A stretch of 64,000 bases of DNA from Zymoseptoria tritici IPO323 (GCF_000219625.1 NC_018214.1:496001-560000), one strand, 5' to 3'; numbered from the stretch's first letter, positions 12,019-23,097 are shown. Notes: a model not told the origin generated them from the letters alone. Translations and numbers: made by a program.

Positions 12019-13334
12019 GAGCGATGGAATAAGGTTGGCTCGCGGGCGTGGATAAAGATGTGGGTCTCGCAAGACCCAATGCCAAATGAATACCCTTCTT
12101 TGCCTCGTCTCTCCGGGGTTGGCGCTTGAGATGGAACTACGAGAGCAAGCAGGCGTTATGGCTTTTCCTGCATGTGTTCACTGGCGTTGTTACCAAAAAT
12201 GGGCGGACTCGCTGCATCATGGGAGCACTTGAGATACGTTCTGGTTACACTCGCTCTCGAGCCGGTTGAACGCGCGACATCGCCTATTTGCTATGCGGGA
12301 GCGGGGTTGCCCATGGTACAGGAGGCAGAGGAGGGCGCCTGACTACCTTAGTCCGCGATTCTCTTCTTCGACATGGTGGGACATTGTGCGCTTTCTGGCC
12401 CAAAGCCCTTCGGGTTGTGGACTCTGTTACCGCACGGATGTTCACGAAAACGCGGTGGGAGGACTTGTACTTTTACGAGGTACAATACTGTAATTGTAGG
12501 TGCACCATACCACATGTACTACGCACGTGAGAGCCAACTGATCCTCGTCCAGTCACGGTGTGATTGTAATGCCAATTTCGCACAAACGAAGCATGGGCAC
12601 GCAAAACGATGACAGCAAAATGTCATGCGGCTGACATGGCCGTGTTCGTACAGTGCAACGCCGCATTTGGAGGCTACACGTTCGATACGAAACAGAGTAG
12701 GAAGTGGTATGGGCCGTGTTTATGGAAGTGAAAGGCTCACGGCCAACATCGTGAAGCCATTGAACCTCTCCGCTGTCAATTTGCTTCTTACCCCCCAGAT
12801 CAAGGCTCAACTGGCCACAATGCACCAGCGTTGGCCCGGCGATCTATCAAACGAGGCCAGAAAAAGCGACCACATCTCCCGCTAGCCACTGCTAGCCGAG
12901 ACTGCAGCGATCCTGCAAGGACAACGACAGGAAGAAGCATTCTGTTCATCGCTGCCAAGCATGCAGCTCCTTGCACTCTTGCCGCAGCCATCACCGGATG
13001 GTGGTCGTTTCACATGCCTTCACCATCCTGTCAGCACATGGCAGCACGGGAGCTATTGCGATGCATGTCTGACGCCACCAAACTGTCCCACCATTGACAC
13101 TCCGCCGAGAAGCGAAGGCGAGATCCAGGCCTGCGTGGTAGGATACGACTGCAGCCGGTTTCTAAGAAGACTCCTCGGCAGCTCATTGCCGCGAAAAAAT
13201 GATGCAAACCTCAAGCTCAAGGCAATGCACTGCATATTGAAGCGGCCTCTTTGATGGCATGCTTAAATATTCCGCTGACCCTCCGAGCGCTTCCGCGCCG
13301 CATTTGCTCGTCGTATATTGTCAGATCGAACGCA
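12019..13334. other. Gene-poor stretch, nothing supported
   Basis: About 1.3 kb containing only short overlapping ORFs in all frames, with no recognisable domain, tRNA or repeat. A multi-exon gene with very short exons could be missed. Confidence 0.4.
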
Positions 13335-14170
13335 ATGGGTAGGTCGCATAGCCATGATATTAGCAAGACATCTGCGCCGAGATGCGGTGCACCGGGCTGT
13401 AGGCGCCGAGCAAAAAGCCAGGACCGGCTCTGCAGCGATCATTAGTGTACGAAGCGGAAAACGATGGAGATCAACAGGCTGACTCTTTCCACAGATCAAT
13501 GCTCCTTCAGAGGCTGCGTCCACCAAACACAGCTCGGACCGCGCGGTCATGATTGATGCTCGGAACATATGCTGTGCGCTCGAAGTGGCTGTCAAGAGCA
13601 CACGACGTATGGCATAAAGCGAATTGACGACTTTTAAGGACGAGGCGGGCGAGACGCAGGATGGTCGGAATCTATGCCAGATACACCTTGACGAGTGGCA
13701 ATGTGTGGAATGTCCCGAGCCACGGCGTGGCCAGGATCTGAAGCTGCCTTTCTGCCGGGCGCACGTTGCTTGTCAATGGACCGGCTGCGAGAGGGATAGA
13801 AGGGCGGACAGTGACTTTTGTAAAGATCACACGTCTCTCCGGACGGGCTGCAGCAAAGGCGTCCATGGCCGTTCCTCTTCGTGCGACAAGCACACCTGCA
13901 GAGGCCTCATGAACATTGAGAAAAACGAGCGATGCGAATTGCCAAAACATCCCGTTCACGAAAGGTCGCGACTCGAAATGGCTGGACTACTGTGCAGGTC
14001 ACGCTTGTCGGGTCTCCTTTCGCTCGGGAGATTCCTGCGACAATCTCAACAACATCAACAAGGCTTCCTGCGACGAGGATCGCAGCGCTGTCCGTGGCGA
14101 GGAGTGCCATCATGTCAAGATGGATGACATGGGAGGCACCTTTGCGGAGCTTTGCCACTGTCATGATTAA
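13335..14170 (+). pseudogene. Cys/His-rich tandem-repeat gene, apparently broken
   Basis: Repeats of the form C..xxC(8-10)(Y/F/L)CxxHxC recur along the plus strand: CGAPGCRRRAKSQDRLCSDH at 13,386-13,442, then a stop; DQCSFRGC at 13,495; CQIHLDEWQCVEC, FCRAHVACQWTGC and FCKDHTSLRTGC from 13,674; and WLDYCAGHAC from 13,980 in a different frame, running to a stop at 14,170. Paired Cys and His suggest a zinc-binding repeat domain. The frame change near 13,905-13,930 and the stop at 13,443 have no plausible intron to explain them, so decay is the simplest reading. An unusual exon structure is the alternative. Confidence 0.45.
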
Positions 14171-14594
14171 AAGGCTCTCGCCGAAGCGAGAACCAATCCG
14201 TCGGCCAGAGGAGGTTTCTTCTCGGCGAGGAGCTGAGTATCGGCTCAGGACCAGTCAGAGCTTGATGAGGACGAGCGTCTCGAGGGGGTTTCTGCTGGTT
14301 GGAGGCTGCGAAGGGGAGGTCGTTGCTGATCTGCGTCGTCGACTCTTGGTGGCGGCACATTGTACACACACACAAGAACGGCATGATGGCGGAAATGAAG
14401 AGAAATCAAGGGATGATCACTGTCGAGGAAAAGGAGAGTGTGATTTGGGCGGCATTATCAAGCCAGCGGGACATTGGTTGTGTAAAGTCGTGGAAATTCT
14501 TGGCCAAGACAGCTCGTACCTCAAGTATATCGCGTCGTTCAACTTCATGTCGTTCAACTTCATCCTACCTCACCTCACTCATGCCAATTTGAGC
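14171..14594. other. Intergenic region upstream of the Cys-rich two-repeat gene
   Basis: The frame of the next gene is open through this stretch, but the translation is low-complexity and Arg/Ser-rich with no homology to the downstream domains, so it is treated as leader or promoter. Confidence 0.45.
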
Positions 14595-15848
14595 ATGGAC
14601 AACTACCCCGCAGACCGTGAGGTCTGGTATCGCTACCATTCTATCGACAGTAGCAAGGTCGATCTCATCAACGACTTGCAAGCAGTGCTGGATGAATGCC
14701 CTCGAGCGAATCACGCGGAGCTGCAGCGTAAATTGACGCAAGCGGACGCGCTGCTGGGTTTCGTTCTCGAAGAACTTCGTGAGGAGGATGCAGCCAATGC
14801 ACGAGCTGTAAAAGCACTGCGAGACTGGTTTCTCGACATCGTGGGAGCGCGAACCTCTACCGGCCAAACTTACGATGGACGACTAGCTCAGACTTCGTTC
14901 CGACCAGAACACGCATACGAGAATGCTCATCCCGGACCAGTGGAGACTGGAAACGATGAACATGGCCTCCAGAACTCCAGCCGACATCCGGCAAAACGAC
15001 CACGACTGAGCCTCGAGCAAACACAAAGCCCGTCTGATGAACTCCGTGCAAACTGGACATCTCCTGCTCCCAGAGCTACAAATGGCCTCGCTCCAATCCG
15101 TCGCCCCGGAAGACGATATACGAAAAAGCAATGGACCAGAATCCCGCCAGATCGACAACGACAGCTGTCGCACAAGGGCTACATCGAGGAGACTGATGCC
15201 GGCATGGTCGCGCCTGAACCATGCTCTGCCTGTAGCGAAAGCTCACTACCAGGAGCGAATTCAGTCTGCATGGCCTACAAGCCAGAGACTGTCCACGAGT
15301 ATTACAGAGCCGTTGGTCAGAACTGGAGAAGCTGTAGCGAATGCATGGGCCGACGGGGTACATGCTCGTTTGTAGCGGACGCAAACGCAAGACTGCAAGC
15401 TACAGCAAAGCCTCGTTCTACGGAGGATCTCGCCAGTGCAAGTAACCCTCCCTCAGTGCAGGAGAAGCCCGCCACGTTCAGCGATCCTCGCCGTAAACCT
15501 CCAGAAGACATGGCGCCCCTCCGACGACCCTTGAACGTACCACCCGTCAAGAGCTACGACTGGGACTCGGTCAACGACGCTCGAAAACGAAGACTTTCCC
15601 ACTTTGGCTATATCCAAGAGACGGACGCTGGAATGCTGGTTCACAAACCTTGCACACACTGTAGCTATTATAGATCCTCGGGTAACACTCCGTTGGTGTG
15701 TAGGGTTTATGATCCCACGACTGTTTCGAAATATTCCAAAGCTACGGCGATTGGGTCGAAGAAGTGCGGATGGTGTTGGATAAGTAATTCGGATTGTTCT
15801 TTTGTTGTGGAGGCGCAGAGGGAAGCAGAGCGCGCGGCAAAGGGCTGA
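14595..15848 (+). CDS. Hypothetical protein with two Cys-rich zinc-finger-like repeats
   Basis: An intronless 417-aa frame from the ATG at 14,595. The N-terminal ~85 residues are helical (DLINDLQAVLDEC.., DALLGFVLEELREEDAANAR), then a disordered Pro/Ser/Arg linker. Two homologous modules follow at about residues 180-270 and 315-410. Each has LSH(K/F)GYI(E/Q)ETDAGM, then a CxxC pair, a C.(A/V)Y element and a C-terminal CxxC..(T/D)CSFV(A/V) block, i.e. six or more conserved cysteines likely to bind zinc. The first module has CSACSESS, SCSECMGRRGTCSFV; the second CTHCSYY, KCGWCWISNSDCSFV. I do not know a named family. An upstream in-frame extension to 13,932 was rejected. Confidence 0.75.
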   Translation: MDNYPADREVWYRYHSIDSSKVDLINDLQAVLDECPRANHAELQRKLTQADALLGFVLEELREEDAANARAVKALRDWFLDIVGARTSTGQTYDGRLAQTSFRPEHAYENAHPGPVETGNDEHGLQNSSRHPAKRPRLSLEQTQSPSDELRANWTSPAPRATNGLAPIRRPGRRYTKKQWTRIPPDRQRQLSHKGYIEETDAGMVAPEPCSACSESSLPGANSVCMAYKPETVHEYYRAVGQNWRSCSECMGRRGTCSFVADANARLQATAKPRSTEDLASASNPPSVQEKPATFSDPRRKPPEDMAPLRRPLNVPPVKSYDWDSVNDARKRRLSHFGYIQETDAGMLVHKPCTHCSYYRSSGNTPLVCRVYDPTTVSKYSKATAIGSKKCGWCWISNSDCSFVVEAQREAERAAKG

Positions 15849-16311
15849 TTTTGGAAGTTGTGTCTTACTTCATCATGGTATTTCCAGGCTCCTTCGATGG
15901 CGCTGATGCCGTTTTCACTGACATGGAATAGCGGCACTCGTGGTCTACGTGAGGAACACCGCCTCGGCGGTCGACGTCTTCCAATGGACGAGTAATTCCC
16001 TTGGAGCATAACATCCTGCCTCCTTCTCAGTTGCGCTCCTTCCGTTCTCGCTGACGCGAGACTGTAAGTCTACACCGAGCTGTCAGCGTGCTGAACTGGA
16101 GACAGATCGCATCCACGTTCTCGAGCGCGGAACCCTGCGTCGGACCTCCATACCTGAGCTATGCTAAGGCTTGCTACCCTAGCTTGCAAGAGCAACTTCT
16201 GAGCAACGAGACATCGCAACGAGGCATCGCCTAGCCGGGGAGAACGTTCAGGATTGGCTGCATTACCTCCGACCTGGGCATGTCGAACGGCAAGGACTTT
16301 GCCATCCTGCT
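15849..16311. other. Intergenic region, nothing supported
   Basis: Only short overlapping ORFs without motif. Confidence 0.4.
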
Positions 16312-16797
16312 ATGCAGGTCTGGACTTGCGACCCTGCGCATCCTCGAGATTACATTACGAGCACGATCAGCAAGATTCGAAGTGAGTGCTCACTCACCCT
16401 TGATAAGCTTGGTCAGACGGGCAGGGTTTCACCGCTAAGTCTACAGAGTCGAGACCACTTCTCGTCAATGTCGCCATGCAACAGCGCAAACGGGCATATC
16501 GCGGTCTCCCACCCAGCAGAATCAGAGGAAGCCGATCAAAGCGGGAGTCCGATGAGTTGTGATGGCAATCGTGTGATTCGTGATGGCGCGCACGAACATG
16601 CATGTTCAGCGCGACAGAATCTCGAACGGGCTGGTACAGACTGTATCCTCCATACGCTGAACAGCGCTGGCTTCCGGAGACTACGTCGTTGCCTAATCCG
16701 GGCAGGTCTTGACGAAGTCCTCGAGCTTACATTGGTCGGGAAAGCGTCCAAGGGGCGGGCACCCATTCGTGCTTTCTTTCAAGGACAGGACCTGTAG
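16312..16797 (+). CDS. Doubtful hypothetical ORF
   Basis: A 161-aa frame from an ATG at 16,312. The composition is mixed (Ser, Cys, Arg, Leu) with no signal peptide, membrane segment or known motif. A shorter frame on the other strand covers 16,536-16,766. It is the longest frame in this gene-poor stretch, and this is the only reason to list it; it may be chance. Confidence 0.2.
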   Translation: MQVWTCDPAHPRDYITSTISKIRSECSLTLDKLGQTGRVSPLSLQSRDHFSSMSPCNSANGHIAVSHPAESEEADQSGSPMSCDGNRVIRDGAHEHACSARQNLERAGTDCILHTLNSAGFRRLRRCLIRAGLDEVLELTLVGKASKGRAPIRAFFQGQDL

Positions 16798-17435
16798 CTA
16801 CAACCTGTATCCTGCATACAGGAATAGCGCGGACGGCTAACAAAGTCTTTCTACCCTGCTCAAGCATTTCGGCAATTGGTCAGGGGATCGCATCATCGCA
16901 TTGGCGCGGAAAGGCCGGTGACATGTTCAAGGGGCTATGCACTACTTCTTGCTTTTGGTCAAGGTGTCGTACCACTTAGCGATAGTCGTCTTGCCATGGG
17001 GTAAGCGCAGGCTTATTCGACGTTGATGTGGAACATCCAGGGGCAAATTCCTACATAGTATGCAGCATTTTCGAATATAGGACGGAGGAGCTGGCAGCAG
17101 TAGTTCTACAATAAGCAGAACAAGAGGTGAGCAAATACAAGACAACAGAAATGCGAAGAGAAGTAAGGGCAAAGTGGTGTGGCACACGCTGGATACACTT
17201 CCTTACACCCTCAAGGATGTAAATTTGAGAGCTCGCAGCGACGAAATTCGCTCTCCAAGGGTCTCTACAATGGCCTTGTGTAAATCCCTCACCAAGTATG
17301 ATCAATTCGATGGGCGGTGAGTAGCGAACATTTTGCATTACCCGACTGCTTCGGAGTACAGTATGGGCTGGAAGAGAGCCTCTCACAGCGAGCATACAGC
17401 GTCTCAGCACATGGGAGGGATCGCAGGCCAACTTA
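16798..17435. other. Intergenic region, nothing supported
   Basis: Only shadow-like frames on the minus strand; no recognisable gene. It ends at the left TTA target site of the MITE. Confidence 0.4.
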
Positions 17436-17787
17436 GGGCCAGTCCGGTAGACGAGTGGAGTGAAGATAAGTGAAGTGAACGCTTGGGCCTACTAGGTTGT
17501 CTCTATTCTGCGCTGCGTACGGGCAGTAACGGGCACGGACAGCAGCATAACTTTTCATAAATTTGACAGGCCTGTTGCGCTAAGTACTTAGGTTTTATCT
17601 AGCTCCCGTCTCGCTTAACGCTCTGTTTTGGGTAAAGCGGGCTTGAAAAGCGAGTAAGATCTCACGAAATCTTACTTCTGCTCCGGAGCAGGATTCAAAG
17701 TTCACTCACGCGAGGCAATAGCGCATTTTCGTAGGCCAAAGCGTCCACTTCACTCATCTTCACTCCACTCGTCTACCGGACTGGCCC
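17436..17787. mobile_element. MITE, PIF/Harbinger-like, 352 bp
   Basis: Terminal inverted repeats of about 54 bp: 17,436-17,489 begins GGGCCAGTCCGGTAGACGAG and 17,734-17,787 ends with its reverse complement, with only a few transitions along the arms. The element is flanked by a TTA trinucleotide at 17,433-17,435 and 17,788-17,790. A 3-bp TTA/TAA duplication is characteristic of PIF/Harbinger elements. No ORF inside, so it is non-autonomous. The interior holds two smaller palindromes (GTAAGATCTC..AAATCTTAC and TGCTCCGGAGCA). Confidence 0.82.
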
Positions 17788-18002
17788 TTACTAGGCATCT
17801 GCGCCAATCTGACCCTGGGCATGCCCCCTTGACACCCACCAACGGTGATCCCTCCGATGTGCTGAGACGCTGTAATAAGTATCCTCCACCTCTCACATCT
17901 GTTTCCTCTTCCATCTTCAACATCGCATCTCGAAGAACCACAAACCTCCACAAAATCACAACCCTTCACACACAATAAACGACCACTCCGATCCAGAACA
18001 TC

Positions 18003-18345
18003 ATGCAGTTCTCCAACGTCGTCCTTCTCTGCCTCTCTATGGCCTGCGCCGTCTTCGCCCACGGCGTACGACCTCCTTTCGACCCGTGTCGCAGAATATT
18101 CCAACTGACTCCTCCGTTCAGAAATGCGACGTGACTAGGAACAAGTGCAACGTCAGTACCGGCAACGAGCCCATCTGGATCAAGTGCCACGACGTAAGTT
18201 CCATTATGTGTTCATCAGTATCGATGCACACCTCGCTGACATTTTTCCGTTCCAGTCTCCATTGGATTGTGTCTACCAGAATGACTGGTGCAACCCCGAC
18301 CCGGAAAACTCCGGCTGGGCGTTCTGCTCAGATCAGACCTCCTAA
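18003..18345 (+). CDS. Small secreted cysteine-rich protein (74 aa)
   Basis: Three exons, 18,003-18,065, 18,122-18,193 and 18,256-18,345, with GT..AG introns of 56 and 62 nt, both with CTGAC branch sites. The first exon encodes almost exactly a signal peptide (MQFSNVVLLCLSMACAVFAH). The mature part of ~54 residues has six cysteines (KCDV, KCNV, KCHD, LDCV, DWCN, AFCS), which suggests three disulphides. Size, secretion and Cys content are those of apoplastic effectors or antimicrobial-like peptides; no family is recognised. It lies 215 bp from the MITE. Confidence 0.82.
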
Positions 18346-19117
18346 GTCATCTGACGAGCGAACAGTCCAATCTTTTTGGAGAAAGTGTCGAAGGTCATGT
18401 TGATGGAGGAATGGAGTATGGCAAAGTGTCTCAGCTTTGCGGTGAGGTTGGTATCATTGATGGGCTTTGGGATTGGATGGTGATTGCATGTCACGATCCT
18501 CGTCTTCAGACCTTGGGGTCGTCTTGCATCGACATTGTAGTCCTAGTCCAGATACGAACAATACAAGCTGTATTTGGTGGAACGACTGATCGGAGCTGTC
18601 CTCCTTTCGACATGCATCGTCAAATTGTGACTATTACACCGTGCGAAATGGCGGCATGTTCTTGACCACACTGCATGGGACGCAAAAACATTGACAGCAA
18701 ATATCGGCCGGAGTCTCGATTGCAAAAATGCAAAAACATACAACACTACGGATTCCCCAATTGTCACCAACTTGAGTACTAGTGTAGCGATTAGATGGTT
18801 ATCAATGGCTGATCGGACGGGAAGCCGATTTTTCATCTATCTGTGGTCGTATGTGCTCATGAATTTTGTCTTTGTGTATATATCCCTGGACATCGCCGAC
18901 ATTGTAACCTCTGCCCTGTTCCGATGCTCTTGCTGTTCGCGGTCCTGTCATCGTGTCTGCCGCATGGCATGACCTCCTGTCAGTAGGAAACAACGACAAT
19001 GCCACCATCCCGTCGGACCGAAAAGGCACCGTCTCAGTCCAGACATTTCCCACCTACTCGAAATGGAAGACTGCTAATACAACAATGTGAATCGCCAGAC
19101 CTATCGAGCAAATACCT
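18346..19117. other. Intergenic region between two secreted-protein genes
   Basis: ORFs present here on both strands (up to 125 aa) lack motifs and overlap each other; none is supported. Confidence 0.4.
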
Positions 19118-19587
19118 CTAACCCAGATTCGAGTTCGGACCCGTACACGGTGCCGATCCGGTCAGTTCAAGAAGAGTCTGTGCATCCCACGATTCAGCCC
19201 CACAAACGACCTCAAACGGAATCGCAGGGCCACATACCGGATCGCAGCAACCAGCTTGCATGTCCTCGGGACAATCCTCCGTGACCGCTGTCTTGGGACC
19301 CGTGACCTGGCTGATGGTTGCTTTGTAGCCTGTTGTAACCAGGTCAGCGTGCTGGACAAGTACGTCCATTGGGATTCGGGAGAGAGCGGCATACAGCTCT
19401 TGCCATAGTAGAGTGAGAATCCGCCTAATTTGACACGTAGATCGCTCAGCTCCTTGCAGCAGGCGTTCGAAGGACTATTGGCAATGGGGTTGACGGGTTT
19501 GGGACAGGTGAATGTTGCCAGAGTCCCTGTTGCGGCGAGGAGGGCCAGGAGCAGGCTGATTGTCGCGGTGCAGTAGTCGTTGAACAT
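19118..19587 (-). CDS. Hydrophobin-like secreted protein (114 aa)
   Basis: Three exons on the minus strand: 19,587-19,395, 19,329-19,238 and 19,177-19,118. Introns are 65 nt (GTATGC..CAACAG) and 60 nt (GTATGT..CACAG); total 345 nt. A signal peptide (MFNDYCTATISLLLALLAA..) is followed by eight cysteines with the hydrophobin order C-CC-C-C-CC-C: C-X14-CC-X20-C-X18-C-X7-CC-X12-C. Only the spliced product gives this pattern, which supports the intron model. Hydrophobins self-assemble at hyphal and spore surfaces. Loop lengths are nearer class I, but C1-C2 and C5-C6 are a little long, so class is left open. Confidence 0.78.
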
Positions 19588-20328
19588 AGTGGTTGATGTG
19601 GTGCGTAGGCTCTGTCGTGTTGTGGAAGCAGGAGACTGATAAGCACGGAAGCTTCATAGACCTTGTTACCCAAGGTGCCTCCTGTTACAGAAACAGAGTC
19701 TATATATGGCCTGTCGCGAGGAGGTCCCGTCTGTTCTGAGTTACATAAGCCAGCTTTTCTCACCTTGCCCTGGGTTTCAAACGCCTCGAAGACTGAAGTT
19801 GCGATCCTTCCCTCAACGCATGGTCAAGTTGCCTCTTGACCTTGATTGCGACAGTCTGCTCAGCATCCGCCGGGAACAGATATCAGGTGGCTGAATTTGT
19901 GCTGAGGAATGCTTTCACCTCGATTCCATCAGTGTAGCCACATCAGAGAATTCCGATGATAGCGATCAGCCCAGAGCCTACACAACGGGGTGTCGACTCT
20001 CCGCCATACAGCTTTCATGGAGTGGAGCTCTCAAAGGCGCTGATGAAAACCTTCAGGCAGGGATGAGTGGTCGATCGAGACATCAAGGTAAACTTAGCGG
20101 TGCCGGTTGACGACAAATGGAGTATTCCCATCCTTCAATCCTGGCATGAACCGACCACGGTAGTTCTATCCATGAGAGTGCAAAATGACGGTGACTATTT
20201 AGCTCTTCAGTATTGTGTCCACCTCTTCCGCCTACTCGTTCTTCTCCTCAACACGCGCTACCTTCACCTTCCAAGTCGACATTAGTATCTCCTCCGGCCC
20301 TTCCACATCTCCTTCAACAAACCCAACC
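19588..20328. other. Intergenic region between divergent secreted-protein genes
   Basis: Holds the promoters of the hydrophobin-like gene (minus) and the 87-aa secreted protein gene (plus). No supported gene. Confidence 0.45.
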
Positions 20329-20657
20329 ATGAAGCTCGCCATCGTTGCAATGACTGCCCTTCTCATGGCCATCCCCGCCCTCGCAGGAAAGCGGGCCTAT
20401 TGTGCCGGGTTACCGGACAATTCGTACGACGGCTACATCTCGCAAAAGTGCCAGGAGAATCACATCCCACTACCGGTACGACCTATGCTTCCTACTACCA
20501 ACTTCTTTCATCCACAGTGAATTGACCGCATCTGCTCTAGAACTCGCCCCCAGCGGGAACGTGTTGTATCCGTCACCCCAACCAAATAAAAGCGATGCAA
20601 AATGTCTGCGGTTCCTTCAGTGTAACGGCCTCCGTGGCATATGGAGGACCCTGCTAG
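20329..20657 (+). CDS. Small secreted cysteine-rich protein (87 aa)
   Basis: Two exons, 20,329-20,475 and 20,541-20,657, separated by a 65-nt GTACGA..CTCTAG intron; 87 aa. The signal peptide is MKLAIVAMTALLMAIPALAG. The mature part has six cysteines (AYCAG, QKCQE, GTCCIR, NVCGS, GGPC at the end), including one CC pair and a C-terminal Cys. The pattern resembles effector-like secreted proteins; it is not one of the named families I can recognise. Without splicing the frame would lose its cysteines, which supports the model. Confidence 0.78.
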
Positions 20658-21217
20658 AGAGGGCAGTGATGCGCGCTGAGAGGACCGAAGAGAGGAGGGA
20701 ATTTGGCGGGCGATGTATGCGCCAAACACGCGAGTTTGGACGACCGCACTTTGTGAATCTTTCGGCACCTTTCGGCGAAAGACCAGACAATCGATACACA
20801 AGGAAGTCATGTGCGGCAGGGTCGGACAAGGAATTACGTTTTGCATGGATCGTGGTCGGGTGTAGCAGGCAGTGGAATGGATAATGCACAGTACAATTGT
20901 CCGGAACTCTCACCTGGAGCGAAATGAGAATTTCGATTCGCCATCGTTCGACAAGACTTGGACAACAACATGACCATTCCATTATGACAGTGTAGAGAAA
21001 TCGATACGGACGGGAAACACCTCTGAGGGCGCCTGTGGGTTCCAAGACCTCCTGTATTGCTTCTCGTCCTTCCAAAAACTTCGCTACATCAAGTCTCTCA
21101 ACGTCATCCTCTCTCAGCAGTCCCATCGCCTCCCGACAGTAAGATCCACACCCTCGCATTCATTCCGTCCTCTCACACATACTCGATTCCGTGCCGAACA
21201 GAGTTCATCCAGCCCAT
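20658..21217. other. Intergenic region, nothing supported
   Basis: Minus-strand frames here (longest 180 aa) have no domain and overlap the spliced gene on the other strand. Confidence 0.4.
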
Positions 21218-21403
21218 TCAACAACATCCTAAGCCCTGGTATGCTGGGGGCCAATTGCAAGCATTGCCGTTTCCACAGCGCTGTCCAGGGGTAGCCGTTC
21301 CAGGTGGACAAATGCACTTGGCAGCTCGATTGCCGGCATAGGGGTCAGGGAGTGCAAAGGCCTGGGCGCAGAAGAAGACGGCGATGAGGCTGAACAGCTG
21401 CAT
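21218..21403 (-). CDS. Small secreted cysteine-rich protein (61 aa)
   Basis: A single-exon minus-strand frame of 61 aa. The N-terminus MQLFSLIAVFFCAQAFA is a signal peptide; the mature ~44 residues contain CICPPG, QRC, NACNW and a terminal GLGCC, i.e. six cysteines ending directly before the stop. A CC doublet at the extreme C-terminus is distinctive. No named family recognised; an effector or defensin-like role is inferred from size and secretion only. An intron in the 5' leader is possible. Confidence 0.7.
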   Translation of the reverse strand: MQLFSLIAVFFCAQAFALPDPYAGNRAAKCICPPGTATPGQRCGNGNACNWPPAYQGLGCC

Positions 21404-22920
21404 TTTTGCGACGACCTTTCAAATGTTCGGTATTGGTGCTTGGTGGTTGATGTAGAGCGGTGCGAAAGCTCCGGGGTTTCAGAGTAGCCCTTCCTACAGA
21501 TGAAGAAGTGAGCCTCATGTTCAACCATTCATCGGTACAGTGTATGTACACTTACGAGTTGAGTTGATGTTGGGCGAGGTAGAACGCTTGGTAGTTGTGT
21601 GGCAGTGGTTGCAAGACAGAGCGAGGTGAGCACTGCCCGTCGAGTGGCAATCCCGACCCTTTGTATTGCAGGCTCCCGTGAGCCCTCACATCCGCCGACG
21701 TCAGGTATGACCTTGTTACTCTACAGCACCTGCTGAATCAACCGCCGAAATATGCTCAAGCGGGGTAGATGGACTTTGTCGACCGTCCGCGTTGTTCCTG
21801 TTTCCAGGATACGGGTTGTGGAGGGAGGCGCAGAACCAGGTCGTGACAGGCATACCATGAGGAATCCTCGAGGCTCGATTGGTGCAACTCCTGGTAATCA
21901 TGCCATGTGGTCCCGGGCATTCTCCGGTCCACGGTTTTGCCGTGAGTATGCGATGTGATGTTCGGAAATCGGACTAGACAAAACATCCGGTCGATGTATT
22001 CCCTGGTATCCGAGCCACGTGTCTGCAAAGCAAATCCTTCATTGGCGGATTGTCGTTTGCTATTAATAAATGCCGAGCGGTCTGCCTCGCCATGTCGTAC
22101 AAGGTCGGGCGACATCGCCGGGATCCAGCCATCGAACAACGATCACAGCGGAGGCAGTCCTGATGTAGTAGGTCTAGACCGCATGGACGCGGATAAACGC
22201 AATGGAGTGGTTACCTACGGTGGTGCGACTTGGCCCCAATCGAAGCATGAATGGTGCACTTCCTTGTAATCAGGCCATTGCACCAGAGGAGACTATTCCC
22301 GTGCATCCATCCACGCGGTCCTTCCAGATGAGGTGTTCCGCTGTCAATGGTCGAATGCTATCATGAACTTGGAGGTGGTATCCTTGACAAAGTAGAGGAA
22401 TGAATCGGTCGTCGTACAGTTTCAGCGCCACGGATGCCTTATGATTGATCCAGCCTCACATCCGCCGACGTCCGTTATGATCTTTGAAGTACTAGTGCCG
22501 CCTGCAGAGGTGCTAGACGTCGCTCGGAAACGGTTAGACGGCTTAACAGACATGGCGGACAAGTAGTGCAGTTTGCTCTCGATTATTAGCATGAACGATC
22601 AGTTCCACTCGATGCCAGGCCTTTCGGCGGACAACATTAATGGGAGGGCAAGCAGTACCTTTCACGTATTGTATGACATCGACGCTGACCGCAGGGCTAT
22701 CCGGCTGTCCCATTACCGAGAATCATCATCGGCGACACCGCCAATCATGGTCATCAACAACGACTTGATCATGGCACACCCAAAACGATGCTCAACTTGT
22801 TGAGAGTATCGACAATGAATTCAGTTGGCCGCCAGAGAATCAACGAGCAATTTGTCCTTCAACACCTCTCTTCCGCGCCCTTTCCCTTCGCCCACTCTCG
22901 CTTTCTCCCCCGCGTTTCCC
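21404..22920. other. Gene-poor flank left of the retroelement island, with duplicated segments
   Basis: No supported gene. It contains a segment (21,838-22,135) homologous to 61,135-61,610 on the far side of the island, and two copies of the 19-mer CCTCACATCCGCCGACGTC (~21,685 and ~22,453). Base composition is normal and no RIP is apparent up to the LTR at 22,923. Confidence 0.6.
21838..22135. repeat. Intergenic duplicated segment, left copy
   Basis: Matches 61,135-61,610 in the same orientation in ordered blocks: GACAGGCAT, AATCCTCGAGGCTCGATTGG, CCTGGTAATCATGC, TCTCCGGTCCACG, CGATGTGATGTT, GTGTCTGCAAA and GCCGAGCGG/GCCGATCGG. The right copy has an insertion of about 170 bp after the first two blocks and a smaller one later. 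No coding sense; divergence is scattered and not RIP-like. Confidence 0.75.
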
Positions 22921-22922
22921 GA

Positions 22923-23097
22923 TGATCAAAAAGCGGAAAAAGAATAATACTGATTTATAAGGGCGAAGGCCCTTAAGCTATATAGACTAACTGAAACGAG
23001 CGAGTTATGTGATAATAACGAGCCTTTAAGTGAAACAGTGCCTAAGGCTTTAAGGGTTTAAGTAAACCTAAGCGAGGTTCTTAGTGTTTTTTGAACA
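22923..23097 (-). repeat. Element 1 LTR (3' LTR)
   Basis: About 175 bp, TG..CA ended, paired with 59,447-59,622. The half nearest the flank retains TpG dinucleotides that are TpA in the partner. Confidence 0.85.

Noticed and set aside
13932..14594. N-terminal extension of the 417-aa Cys-rich protein to a 638-aa frame
   Set aside because: The added part is Arg/Ser low-complexity, overlaps the end of the Cys/His-repeat gene and has no conserved look; the ATG at 14,595 starts a clean helical domain.
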